Assembly: GCA_041396965.1 (NCBI GenBank)
Contig: JAWKXN010000001.1
Span: forward strand, 744,001-808,000
Reading direction: 5' to 3'
DNA length: 64,000 nt
Source of the DNA: Rickettsiales bacterium
Lineage (GTDB): Bacteria > Pseudomonadota > Alphaproteobacteria > Rickettsiales > SXRF01
The notes beneath the pieces are model-generated. The model ran no database searches, was not told the origin of the DNA, and saw nothing but the letters and a program-made list of their open reading frames with translations. Made by a program: the position numbers and the translations under genes. The number at the start of each line of letters is the position of its first letter. Positions within the stretch are counted from its first letter, which is position 1. Below are positions 18,405-27,190 of the stretch, piece by piece.

Positions 18405-18800
18405 TTAACCTTTTTGCATGATATTTTCCTGAGAAAGTCCGCGTTCTTTTATTTTTTCTTGCATAGCTTTAACAACTTCCACAGCTTTTTCAGACGCTAA
18501 ATTATGCATTTTTTGATGTTGTGACATGTCTTGGTTAATCGGTATTAAGTCATTGAGGTGCTGCTCCGCTTTGCTAATTAGCTCTTCGTCAGGAATTTTC
18601 TTAAACCTATCGTCAGTATTAGCTATTACTAAGGTAGCAAGTTCTTTTAATGGGTTATTATTGCTGTCGTTCATAGGAATAAGATTATCATTTTTAATGT
18701 TAGCAATAACTTCAGCTCCTGCTTTTAATACATCATCATACACTTGCTGATAATTAGGTTTTGTATCTCTATTTAATAATCTGTCTAATACCGTGTTCAT
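18405..18800 (-). CDS. Hypothetical helical protein, 131 residues
   Basis: No family is recognised. A TTGAGG ribosome site seven bases before the ATG supports the start. The protein is Asn/Asp/Lys-rich and mostly helical, with no signal peptide or membrane segment; the C-terminal half (QKMHNLASEKAVEVVKAMQEK) is amphipathic. It stands alone between the CpaF-N-like gene and DUF1905. Confidence 0.6.
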   Translation of the reverse strand: MNTVLDRLLNRDTKPNYQQVYDDVLKAGAEVIANIKNDNLIPMNDSNNNPLKELATLVIANTDDRFKKIPDEELISKAEQHLNDLIPINQDMSQHQKMHNLASEKAVEVVKAMQEKIKERGLSQENIMQKG

Positions 18801-18885
18801 AATTATACCTCAATAACCATGTCTTATTTTCAAGCAGTAGAGAATGATAAATGAAAATTAATAATAGTCAATAATTTTACGTTAT

Positions 18886-19182
18886 CTACTCCATTATCTT
18901 TAGGGAAAATGATACAGCGTCTCCTTCAGCAAGTTTTTCTTTTTTGCGGATTAATGATTTTACGGGAAGCAAGTAAGAACCGGCTTTGTTGTCAGGGAAT
19001 ATAGAGGTTTTCCAAGTGGTTTCCCCTATTTTTACCTCAACCGGAAGCGAGCCAAACGGTATATTAATGTGTGAACAGAAAAATTTTATTTCCTCAGAAA
19101 TCTCTTTCGGTAAAGTTATAAAGTACCAAGCGGCTTTACCTTTATATTTCCATAAGCTAGCGGTTATTTGGTATTTTTTCAC
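18886..19182 (-). CDS. DUF1905 domain protein
   Basis: 98 residues. The ATLWKYxGKAAWYFITLPKEIS-like opening, the FGSLPVEVKIGxTTWKTSIFPD centre and the YLLPVKxxIRKKEKLxEGD end fit the DUF1905 family. Its biochemical role is unknown. It starts at a GTG that shares four bases (GTGA) with the mutase stop codon, so it is translationally coupled to methylmalonyl-CoA mutase. Confidence 0.8.
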   Translation of the reverse strand: MKKYQITASLWKYKGKAAWYFITLPKEISEEIKFFCSHINIPFGSLPVEVKIGETTWKTSIFPDNKAGSYLLPVKSLIRKKEKLAEGDAVSFSLKIME

Positions 19183-21335
19183 TGTTTTCCAAGCAATTCC
19201 AGTAATTTCTCTGCCGCTAGTGGTATATTAGTACCAGGACCAAAAATAGCGGAAACTCCCGCCTGTTCCAGCACCGGATAATCCTGCGCCGGTATTACTC
19301 CACCACAAACTACTAAAATATCACCACGACCAGCTTCCTTTAGCGCCGCTATTAATTGCGGGACGAGGGTTTTATGACCAGCGGCGTGGCTGGAAACCCC
19401 AACGATATGCACGTCATTTTCCACCGCTTGTCTCGCGACTTCCTCTGGCGTGGCAAATAACGATCCAACATCGACATCAAAACCCATATCAGCAAAGGCG
19501 GTGGCGATTACTTTCGCGCCTCTGTCATGCCCATCTTGTCCCATCTTGGCGACTAATATACGTGGTCTGCGTCCTTCATTCTCAGCGAATTTGGACACTT
19601 TATCACGAATTGGTTTTAAGCTATCATCACTATCATACACCGCGCCATATACTCCTGATATTGTTTTAACGCTAGCGTTGTAACGCCCATAAATTTTCTC
19701 TAAAGACTCTGATATTTCACCAACGGTTGCTCTTGCCCTAGCCGCCTCTACCGCTAATTCTAGCAAGTTACCACTATTATCTTTTGCCGCTTTAGTAAGT
19801 TCCGCCAACGCTTTTTCGCAAGCCAACTTATCACGGTTTGCCCTTACGTTATTAATTCTCTCTATCTGTGATTTTCTTACCTTGCTATTATCAACATCCA
19901 AAATATCTATTGGGTCTTCCTTAGCTAATTGATACTTGTTTACACCAACTATAATATCTTCCGCCCGATCAATTCTTGCTTGCTTGCGTGCCGCTGATTC
20001 CTCAATTTTCTGCTTAGGGATTCCCGCTTCAATAGCTTTCGTCATCCCTCCTAGCTCATTTGCTTCCGCTATTAGCTCCTCAGCGTGTTTTACGAGGCTA
20101 GCGGTCAGCGACTCAATATAATAGCTACCACCAAGAGGGTCTACGGTTTTGGTAATTCCAGCCTCATGCTGTAATATAAGCTGAGTGTTGCGGGCGATAC
20201 GCGCGGAAAAATCAGTGGGTAGGGCGATTGCCTCATCCAGAGCGTTAGTATGTAGTGACTGCGTGCCGCCAAGAGCCGCCGCCAATGCCTCAATAGTTGT
20301 ACGTACAACATTATTATACGGGTCTTTTTCAGTAAGTGATACGCCGGAAGTCTGGCAATGGGTACGCAGTGCCGACGACATTGGTTTTTTCGGGTTATAT
20401 TTCGCCATAGTTTTCGCCCAGAGTAGGCGAGCGGCACGGAGTTTGGCTATTTCCATAAAGAAATTCATGCCGATAGCAAAAAAGAACGATAGGCGAGGGG
20501 CAAAATCATCAACGTTAAGTCCCTTGCTAAGAGCGGCTTTTACGTACTCCTCACCATCAGCTATGGTATAGGCGAGTTCTTGAACCGCTGTCGCTCCCGC
20601 CTCATGCATATGATAACCGGAAATTGATATTGAGTTGAACTTTGGCATATTCTTCGCGGTATATTCTATAATATCAGCGACAATCCTCATACTCGGCTCT
20701 GGCGGGTAAATATAGGTATTACGCACCATAAATTCTTTTAGAATGTCATTTTGTATCGTACCGGAAAGCTGCTCTAACTTTACGCCCTGTTCTAAACCAG
20801 CTACTATGTAACTAGCTAGTATGGGAAGTACTGCTCCATTCATGGTCATTGACACGCTCATCTTATCAAGCGGTATACCATCAAACAATATCTTCATGTC
20901 CTCCACTGAGTCAATAGCGACTCCGGCCTTGCCAACATCACCGACTACTCTTGGATGATCCGAGTCATAACCTCTATGAGTTGCCAGATCAAAAGCGACT
21001 GAAAGCCCCTTTTGTCCGGCCGCCAAGTTTCGCTTGTAAAAGGCATTAGACTCCTCAGCGGTAGAAAAACCAGCATATTGCCGCACCGTCCATGGACGTA
21101 CAGTATACATAGTAGCGCGAGGTCCCCGCGCGAAAGGAGCGAATCCCGCTATAGTGTTGGTGTCCTCTAAACCGTCTAAATCTTCCGCTGTATAGATGGG
21201 CTTTACTGTAAAACCTTCCGCTGTCTCCCAGTTCAGATTTTCCAGAGGAATGGCATTTCCCTCCTTATCAACTCCTAAATCTTTTTGCGCTAGCTTTTGC
21301 CAGTCAGAAATAGTTTTCTTAGGAAAATCCACCAT
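19179..21335 (-). CDS. scpA: Methylmalonyl-CoA mutase (single-chain)
   Basis: 718 residues. It interconverts methylmalonyl-CoA and succinyl-CoA using adenosylcobalamin. The N-terminal catalytic barrel has TMYTVRPWTVRQYAGFSTA, FDLATHRGYDSD and QNDILKEFMVRNTYI. The C-terminal B12 domain carries the cobalt-ligand motif DGHDRGAKV near residue 600 and VVCGGVIP. The ATG at 21335 is chosen because GGAGAG lies just upstream and the next 37 codons upstream do not resemble the family. The MeaB chaperone and the epimerase are not in this window. It is divergent from the pseudopilin gene at 21478. Confidence 0.96.
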   Translation of the reverse strand: MVDFPKKTISDWQKLAQKDLGVDKEGNAIPLENLNWETAEGFTVKPIYTAEDLDGLEDTNTIAGFAPFARGPRATMYTVRPWTVRQYAGFSTAEESNAFYKRNLAAGQKGLSVAFDLATHRGYDSDHPRVVGDVGKAGVAIDSVEDMKILFDGIPLDKMSVSMTMNGAVLPILASYIVAGLEQGVKLEQLSGTIQNDILKEFMVRNTYIYPPEPSMRIVADIIEYTAKNMPKFNSISISGYHMHEAGATAVQELAYTIADGEEYVKAALSKGLNVDDFAPRLSFFFAIGMNFFMEIAKLRAARLLWAKTMAKYNPKKPMSSALRTHCQTSGVSLTEKDPYNNVVRTTIEALAAALGGTQSLHTNALDEAIALPTDFSARIARNTQLILQHEAGITKTVDPLGGSYYIESLTASLVKHAEELIAEANELGGMTKAIEAGIPKQKIEESAARKQARIDRAEDIIVGVNKYQLAKEDPIDILDVDNSKVRKSQIERINNVRANRDKLACEKALAELTKAAKDNSGNLLELAVEAARARATVGEISESLEKIYGRYNASVKTISGVYGAVYDSDDSLKPIRDKVSKFAENEGRRPRILVAKMGQDGHDRGAKVIATAFADMGFDVDVGSLFATPEEVARQAVENDVHIVGVSSHAAGHKTLVPQLIAALKEAGRGDILVVCGGVIPAQDYPVLEQAGVSAIFGPGTNIPLAAEKLLELLGKQ

Positions 21336-21477
21336 AGTATTCTCTCCATCATTATGATGTTTTTTAGTGTGTAATCTAACTCTGCAATATGCTACATTAA
21401 GGGCAAAATAGCAAGGAATAAGCTTGTATGGGCAATATATTAACAATTGTTTAATTTAAGAGTCATACAATTGACAC

Positions 21478-22323
21478 ATGTTAGAATTTTCTAAGAAACA
21501 ACAAAATAGGATAGTAGGCTTTTCACTGCTTGAGCTTTCAATCGTCTTGCTAATATTAGGCTTAATGATTGGTGGGATAATGTCTGTGCTAACGCAAGAA
21601 ACAAGGCAGAGAAAACAAGATGATTTTACGCGGAAAATGACAGCGATAGAAGACGCTCTTGCCGCTTTCGTAAAGAAGAATAAGGCTCTACCATGTCCGG
21701 CGGACGCTACTTATCTCGTAACTAACCAGTATTTTGGTGTGGAAGGTGGAACTACCGGAGCTGGAAGTTGTGTAAACGGTGCTACTTACGATGGAAATGG
21801 TAACAGAACCGCTGATACCACACCGCCAACCGCTAATTTTATTAGCGGTAATGTAGTAGGGGGAGTAGTGCCTGTGCGCTCGCTCGGACTTGCTGATGAA
21901 TATGCTTTTGACCCATGGGGCGGCAGATTTTCCTACCATGTTGACCGCCGTTTTACCGCGACTAACGCTTTTGATACCTACCAGCTAAATAACAGCACAG
22001 GTGGTATAACCGTAAATGATACCGCAGGTAATACCCGTTCGGCAAACGCTATAGCGGTAGTTATATCACACGGGGAAAATGGGCATGGAGCGTTCCAGCT
22101 AAGTGGTGTTCGTAAAACCGCCGGATCCACCAATAGCAATGAGCAAACAAACTGCCACTGCGACAGCTCAGCGACCGCCGCCGCTTACTCAACCACTTTC
22201 ATAATGGGCAGAGCGACAACTACCGATAATACCGATTTAAGAGCCTCATTTGATGATATAACTAGATATTATACACGTGGCAGCTTTTTTACCAATAGCG
22301 ATGTTGTTACGGAAAAATATTGA
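21478..22323 (+). CDS. Type IV pilin-like/pseudopilin protein with NCHCDSSA motif
   Basis: 281 residues. It has a clear prepilin signal: a short basic leader, then G-FSLLELSIVLLILGLMIGG with the conserved Glu at mature position 5 and a ~20-residue hydrophobic helix. A CPAD motif follows near residue 65, as in many minor pseudopilins. The globular part shares GVE, VPVRSLGL, GENGHGA, NCHCDSSA and FDDITRY motifs with the protein ending at 1674. No prepilin peptidase or assembly genes are nearby, so it must use a system encoded elsewhere. The Cys pair in NCHC may form a disulfide or bind metal; this is inference. Confidence 0.8.
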   Translation: MLEFSKKQQNRIVGFSLLELSIVLLILGLMIGGIMSVLTQETRQRKQDDFTRKMTAIEDALAAFVKKNKALPCPADATYLVTNQYFGVEGGTTGAGSCVNGATYDGNGNRTADTTPPTANFISGNVVGGVVPVRSLGLADEYAFDPWGGRFSYHVDRRFTATNAFDTYQLNNSTGGITVNDTAGNTRSANAIAVVISHGENGHGAFQLSGVRKTAGSTNSNEQTNCHCDSSATAAAYSTTFIMGRATTTDNTDLRASFDDITRYYTRGSFFTNSDVVTEKY

Positions 22324-22375
22324 TTTAACAATATGTTAATTGGGTTTTAGCTGAGATTTAACATTAAAAAATCAG

Positions 22376-22425
22376 TTTCACAAAATTGTAATACTATCAG
22401 CAAGTTAGCTGTGTTAGATTAGGGT
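22376..22425 (+). promoter_or_regulatory. Upstream element shared with the gene at 23602
   Basis: TTTCACAAAATTGTAATA (22376-22393) lies exactly 36 bases upstream of TGTTAGA (22412-22418), which ends 7 bases before the ATG. The same arrangement occurs before 23602. If TTAGAT is the -10 box, transcription would begin at or beside the start codon, giving a leaderless mRNA; there is no ribosome site. Confidence 0.5.
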
Positions 22426-23493
22426 ATGAGTGTGAATAAAGAAAATGATGGTATGGAAAACGGAAATAACTTAGATATTTCCGGTATGTTGGCTCGTGTA
22501 AATGATTCTGAAAGAGGAAAAAATGTAAAATTTGCTTTTTCTAATCATGGTGCTGCTGACCCTGCAACATATAATGGTGTCACTATTGATACAATGCGGC
22601 AAAGTAATGATCCCGCATTCAGAAAAATAACTGAAGCACAAATGAAGGCAATGGGTGGGGTGGCATATTTTGCGCCTGTTTTTGAAAAAGAGCATGGGAG
22701 AGAAATTAACATTAAAAACGAGGAAGATCTCGCCGCGTATAATAGATGGAGTTTACAGAAAGCGGGGAAACATGGAGTTGAACCGTTGAAGATGGAAACG
22801 GTGAATACTCTTTCCGAAGAAAATATCAATAAATTCTTTGTAGAAAATTATTTTGATAAAGCAGGAATTAACGCTGTTAAAGACAATAGAGTACAGTATG
22901 TTTTATTTGATATGAGTATAAATTTTGGTGCCGGTTCTGAAAAAAGAAATAACGGTATGGCAGGAATATTGAAGAGAACACTGGACAAAGATTTTCCTGA
23001 AGCTACTGGAAATAATATTTTTGAAAGAGCAAATAATGTTGATGGAAGAGAGCTAATTAAAAGTCTAGCGGAAGAAAGACTCGCAACTTACGAACGTATT
23101 ATTGAAAAAAACCCTCTCAAAGCAGAGTTTCGTAATGGTTGGCGTAACAGAACAAAAAATGTTACCGAGCAAGCGTTAAATGAAGAGTTTAATGTTGCGG
23201 ATCTAGGGAGCGAGAATACTGTTTCAAGATATTCAAAAAGAAATAAAACTTATGGTGTTAGTGGTATTGCTGATGGTTCGTTTTTTGATGCTGATTCAAG
23301 TTTCTGGCAATCAATATTAGGTATAGTAAAAGATTTAATCGCAGCCATTACCAACTTGTTTTCTGACGATAAGAAAGTAACTATGGCAAGCGCCGATAGT
23401 GGCGGCAGAGAATTTAATACCGCTTCCATTACCCCACCACCATCTACTCCATCTGGTGGTAAGTCGGTAATTTCTAATCCAAGAATAGGGTGA
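22426..23493 (+). CDS. Putative GH108-like muramidase with hydrophobic C-terminal segment
   Basis: 355 residues. ADPATYNGVTIDTMR (44-58), FFVENYFDKAGI (137-148), VLFDMSINFGAG (159-170) and the ERLATYERI...FRNGWRNR end (217-242) match the GH108 lysozyme layout with its peptidoglycan-binding half. The usual catalytic E-G-G motif before ADPGG is not where expected; the closest Glu is E29, so activity is uncertain. There is no signal peptide. Residues 293-312 form a hydrophobic or amphipathic helix that may insert in a membrane, followed by a Ser/Pro/Gly-rich tail. It is tandem with a second hydrolase gene that has the same upstream element. It could belong to a phage-derived or secretion-linked lysis function. 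Confidence 0.65.
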   Translation: MSVNKENDGMENGNNLDISGMLARVNDSERGKNVKFAFSNHGAADPATYNGVTIDTMRQSNDPAFRKITEAQMKAMGGVAYFAPVFEKEHGREINIKNEEDLAAYNRWSLQKAGKHGVEPLKMETVNTLSEENINKFFVENYFDKAGINAVKDNRVQYVLFDMSINFGAGSEKRNNGMAGILKRTLDKDFPEATGNNIFERANNVDGRELIKSLAEERLATYERIIEKNPLKAEFRNGWRNRTKNVTEQALNEEFNVADLGSENTVSRYSKRNKTYGVSGIADGSFFDADSSFWQSILGIVKDLIAAITNLFSDDKKVTMASADSGGREFNTASITPPPSTPSGGKSVISNPRIG

Positions 23494-23550
23494 TTTGCTA
23501 TTTTCTGTATTTATATCTTATTGATAGAAAATGATAAATTTCAGATACCA

Positions 23551-23601
23551 TTTCATAAAAATGTAATATTTTCGCCGTTTTTTCTATGTTAGAATATAAC
23601 A
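23551..23601 (+). promoter_or_regulatory. Upstream element shared with the gene at 22426
   Basis: TTTCATAAAAATGTAATA (23551-23568) is 36 bases from TGTTAGA (23587-23593), as before 22426, with the ATG 15 bases after the start of TGTTAGA. No ribosome site is visible. Confidence 0.5.
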
Positions 23602-24435
23602 ATGAGTATGTCACAATCAGAAATAAAACGCCGGAATATGGCGTTACTTGATGAGGTCGCTAATAAAGAGGGGCTTGATGAGGAGGGTCGTGTTTTTCTT
23701 GGTAGAATAATGGTGGTTGAAAGCGATGGAGATACATACGCTAGGCCACCTTTAAGAGCGGACGGTACCAGAGGAAGTAGGGCTGCAGGCATATTCCAGG
23801 TGGTTCCTGGAACGTGGAATGATTACGCGAAGCAATATAATGATATACAGTCAGTAACCCCAGAGAACATGGGGACTGCCAACGATCCACGCTACGATGT
23901 AAAACAACAGATTCTTTTTGGAGTTCGTTTTACCAGAGATAATGAAAGAGCTTTAACTTCAGCTATTGGTGGACATCCGCCAACCGCTGGACAATTATAT
24001 CTTGCCCATTTTTTGGGGGCTGGTGGTGCCATAAAAGTTCTAAAAGCTAGTCCTGATACTAAGATAACTAACTTAATTTCCAAAGAGGCGATAGACGCTA
24101 ACGGTCCATTTGTTGACACTAAAGGAAAGCGTCATAAGGGTGTTAGATTACATTATTCTGATGGAAAAGAAGTGTTATTCAAAGATTTTACTGCTACTGA
24201 TATACAGGTATGGGCGAATAGAAAAATGGGACAACCGGATGGAAAATTTCAAAAGAGAAACGGGATTATGGACTGGCTTCCTGATGCTTTAGGAGATATG
24301 AAAATGTCGGACATAGCTCTCATAGCGGTTGGTATTCTGGCATTGCTCGGAGTGGTTTTTTCAGGTGATAGTAAATCAAATAATCTGCCAAATACGCCAA
24401 GAGGAAAAGGCGGTGGCAGAGGGTTGTTCGGTTAG
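23602..24435 (+). CDS. Lytic transglycosylase-like protein, C-terminally membrane-anchored
   Basis: 277 residues. The lysozyme-fold SLT core is seen as VVESDGD with the probable catalytic Glu40, then RAAGIFQVVPGTWNDYA (60-76) and YLAHFLGAGGA. It would cleave the glycan strands of peptidoglycan. There is no N-terminal signal peptide; instead one membrane helix lies at about 238-254, followed by a short Gly/Arg/Lys-rich tail. This tail-anchored layout is shared in outline with the upstream GH108-like protein. The layout suits a phage endolysin-type or a secretion-apparatus enzyme; the partner system is not visible. Confidence 0.75.
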   Translation: MSMSQSEIKRRNMALLDEVANKEGLDEEGRVFLGRIMVVESDGDTYARPPLRADGTRGSRAAGIFQVVPGTWNDYAKQYNDIQSVTPENMGTANDPRYDVKQQILFGVRFTRDNERALTSAIGGHPPTAGQLYLAHFLGAGGAIKVLKASPDTKITNLISKEAIDANGPFVDTKGKRHKGVRLHYSDGKEVLFKDFTATDIQVWANRKMGQPDGKFQKRNGIMDWLPDALGDMKMSDIALIAVGILALLGVVFSGDSKSNNLPNTPRGKGGGRGLFG

Positions 24436-24561
24436 TACAGTAGTTTGTAACTTCTATAATTAGAAACCACCATCAAAACTATCACCGAAAGAGTCGGTTT
24501 CGCGCCGAATAACAATTGTTAAAGCTTTTTCCAATGTAACTACTGAAAATAAAGTATTATG

Positions 24562-25347
24562 TTAAATAGTTCTACTTTTTGTTTTATTTGGGATTAGCGG
24601 TGTATTTTGTGCCACTTCTGTTGAATCATCGGATATTTCTATTGCTTTATCTATTATATCAGGGTTGGCGGATTTTTGCTTTTCTTCTAGTTCGTTTTGA
24701 TAAGTGATTCCAGCTTTTATAGTTTCATCACTAATTTCTAGATTGCTTGTCAAATCTCTTAAATCACCTTCTGAGACTTTCATTCCATGCTTTCTAAGTT
24801 GTTCTATAGCGGCTTTTATCTCTGCATTATCTATTTTGCCATCACCTTTACCAACAAAGTTATTGTGAGGATCGCCACGATCAAAGAACTTATTGTTATC
24901 ACTCACTCTTTTGTTCTCAATATTCCTATATTTTATTACTCCATCTATAATTATATTTTCTGCTTCACCAGTAGTTTCTACATTTGCTATTTCAAGAAGT
25001 TCTCTTAAAGATTTTTCTATTGATTTACGGTCTGTTTCATTGCCTTTATGGAGAGATTTCATTATATATGAGTCATCAGCAAGCAACTCAGCATGCTTAT
25101 TGGAGAGAGTTCCTGTATCTTCTGGGTCAAATAATTTATTATAATAAATATGAGTCAAGGTCCCTATAGCCTTTGTAATGTTTTTTATATCAGCCTGTGA
25201 GCCATTATGCGCCACATCTTTTATTTTTTCTAATTCTTCTAATATTATTGACATACTAGCAATTGCGGTTCTAGGAAAAGATTTTATGGTCTTTTCATTC
25301 CAACCACCTTGCTCTTTTGTTTTTGGTATTATAATATTACCTACCAT
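24562..25347 (-). CDS. Hypothetical protein with a degenerate EF-hand, coupled to rsmB
   Basis: 261 residues from the ATG at 25347. This start is preferred over an ATG at 25410 inside rsmB because the rsmB TGA and this ATG are separated by one base (TGATATG), a classic coupling arrangement. The protein is hydrophilic and mostly helical. Residues 165-176 (VGKGDGKIDNAE) match the second half of an EF-hand loop (D5, G6, I8, E12), but loop positions 1 and 3 are not acidic, so calcium binding is doubtful. There is no signal peptide. The family is not recognised. Confidence 0.65.
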   Translation of the reverse strand: MVGNIIIPKTKEQGGWNEKTIKSFPRTAIASMSIILEELEKIKDVAHNGSQADIKNITKAIGTLTHIYYNKLFDPEDTGTLSNKHAELLADDSYIMKSLHKGNETDRKSIEKSLRELLEIANVETTGEAENIIIDGVIKYRNIENKRVSDNNKFFDRGDPHNNFVGKGDGKIDNAEIKAAIEQLRKHGMKVSEGDLRDLTSNLEISDETIKAGITYQNELEEKQKSANPDIIDKAIEISDDSTEVAQNTPLIPNKTKSRTI

Positions 25348-25348
25348 A

Positions 25349-26668
25349 TCAGACTCTTTCCAATATCGCGGCGAAAAATCCATCAGTATTGTTTCTGTAA
25401 GGAGATACAATAAAATATGGAGTATCGCATAGCTGGTTAACTGCTATGTTATCCTTTAATGCCTCACTTGCGGGTAATAGTCTAAAACTGTTGTTATTAT
25501 TCAAGAAATTTTCTATCTGATTCTCATTCTCATCCCTAAATAGTGAGCATGTAGCGTAAATCAACCTACCGCCTTCTTTGGTAAGTCTTGCCGAGCTTTG
25601 CAATATTGACTGCTGAATAGCTGTAACTTCATTCAAATCATTTTCATTAAATCGCCATTTAAGGTCGGGATTACGTCGCCACGTACCGCTGCCACTACAT
25701 GGCGCGTCCACTAATACCCTATCCGCTGAGGATTTATGACGTTTTATAAATGAGTCATGCTCGGACGATATAACATGTGTTTGTACGTTATCAACACCCG
25801 CCCGTTTCAAGCGTGGTTTTATCTGGTCGAGACGTTTTTCTGATTTATCCCACGCCAGTATTCGCCCTTTATTATTCATCATAGCGGCAATCGCTAGAGT
25901 TTTACCGCCGGCACCAGCGCAAAAATCAATTACTTTCATCGCTGGTTTTGCTTCGGTAAGTAAAGCTAATATTTGTGAGCCTTCGTCCTGTACCTCAAAA
26001 CAACCTTTTTTGAAATATTCTGAGGTGAAAATCGGCATACGTTTTTTAAGGCGGATGCCAAGTGGAGAAATCGGAGTTGCTTCACAGTCAAAACCTTCTT
26101 TCTGTAGCTTCGTAAGTAACTCATCACGACTTATTTTCAGGGTGTTCACGCGTAGGTCAGTTGGAGCTTGTTCATTCATGGTGAGCATCGCCGCTTCCAG
26201 ATTTTCCGCGAATCTTTCTACAAGCTTGTCCTCAAGCCAAATGGGGTAATTAAGACGTATATTTTTAGGAATATCAGGTTCAGTGGGGCGTTTGATTTGG
26301 ATAAGATTTTCAATAAAATCTTGTTCTTTGCCATTTAGCTTTGCTGGTGAGTATTTCTCCCCATCACACAGAGTGACAATATCCTTTAGGGTTTTATTAT
26401 CTTTCAATATTAGTGTGACAATTACAAAAGAACGCCCCTCACATATCTGGTTGCCATTTTCCAGATACCATTCTATTTCCGCTTTATGACGGAGTGCCCA
26501 ATATACAAGCTCGGCGATAAAACCTCTATCTTTTGAGCCAATGTAACGACGGGATTTGAAATATCTCTCTATAAGCTTATCAGCTGGAAAGCGTTTCTCT
26601 GTCTGCCAGCTATCAAGTATCTGGTCAAATAGTTCTATGGATGATTGTATTCGTGCGGATGGAGTCAT
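25349..26668 (-). CDS. rsmB: 16S rRNA (cytosine(967)-C(5))-methyltransferase family
   Basis: 439 residues. It has an N-terminal NusB-like helical domain (about 1-140) followed by a SAM-dependent m5C methyltransferase domain. Motif I is VIDFCAGAGGKTLAIAA. The general-acid cysteine lies in VDAPCSGSGTWRRNPDLKW and the nucleophile cysteine in LIYATCSLFRDENENQI. It methylates cytosine in rRNA. The site (C967) is inferred from the NusB fusion typical of RsmB. Its stop overlaps the start region of the downstream unknown gene. Confidence 0.9.
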   Translation of the reverse strand: MTPSARIQSSIELFDQILDSWQTEKRFPADKLIERYFKSRRYIGSKDRGFIAELVYWALRHKAEIEWYLENGNQICEGRSFVIVTLILKDNKTLKDIVTLCDGEKYSPAKLNGKEQDFIENLIQIKRPTEPDIPKNIRLNYPIWLEDKLVERFAENLEAAMLTMNEQAPTDLRVNTLKISRDELLTKLQKEGFDCEATPISPLGIRLKKRMPIFTSEYFKKGCFEVQDEGSQILALLTEAKPAMKVIDFCAGAGGKTLAIAAMMNNKGRILAWDKSEKRLDQIKPRLKRAGVDNVQTHVISSEHDSFIKRHKSSADRVLVDAPCSGSGTWRRNPDLKWRFNENDLNEVTAIQQSILQSSARLTKEGGRLIYATCSLFRDENENQIENFLNNNNSFRLLPASEALKDNIAVNQLCDTPYFIVSPYRNNTDGFFAAILERV

Positions 26669-26701
26669 TAGTCAGTATTATTTTCACATTGTGTATAGTG
26701 C

Positions 26702-27124
26702 TTATATATGCTTTCCTATAGTTAGATTCTTGAAATCTCTATTTGCTCTTATAGCATCCTTATGAAATTTATCCATCTCATCTGTGTTGTTTTCTAGCTC
26801 ATTCATTTGCTTGATAGCGTTATTTATGTTCTGCGCGAAGCTTACCGGAGAACTGGCTGAGTTTATTTCTACCATTACATCTTTTGAGTTACTATTTAGG
26901 TTAGGATGAGATACTAAAATTGTTTTTTTCTGTGTAGATGAAATATGTTTTACCATAGCTATAAACTCATTAAGAGTATTTTTATCAGTCAAATCAGGAA
27001 AAGCCTGCTCAGTCTTGAAATTGCCGTCATTAATGTGGGCAAATATCTTATTGTTAGCAATATCATGTGACGCTGTATTATCAGTAACTTTTCGTACTGT
27101 ACCAACTGACTGTGCTACCACCAT
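26702..27124 (-). CDS. Hypothetical protein, 140 residues
   Basis: Not recognised. It is hydrophilic, Asn/Asp/Lys-rich and without signal peptide, membrane segment or cysteine. The middle part (KKTILVSHPNLN) is beta-like and the last 60 residues are helical. There is no clear ribosome site before the ATG. It lies 33 bases upstream of rsmB on the same strand and may be co-transcribed with it. Confidence 0.5.
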   Translation of the reverse strand: MVVAQSVGTVRKVTDNTASHDIANNKIFAHINDGNFKTEQAFPDLTDKNTLNEFIAMVKHISSTQKKTILVSHPNLNSNSKDVMVEINSASSPVSFAQNINNAIKQMNELENNTDEMDKFHKDAIRANRDFKNLTIGKHI

Positions 27125-27190
27125 AACATATATTCTCGCGCGCTAATTATTAATTATATTTAACATACAATAATGTAATGCTATATCAAC

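Noticed and set aside
21336..21446. 37-residue N-terminal extension of methylmalonyl-CoA mutase
   Set aside because: The stretch does not resemble the family, and a good ribosome site precedes the ATG at 21335.
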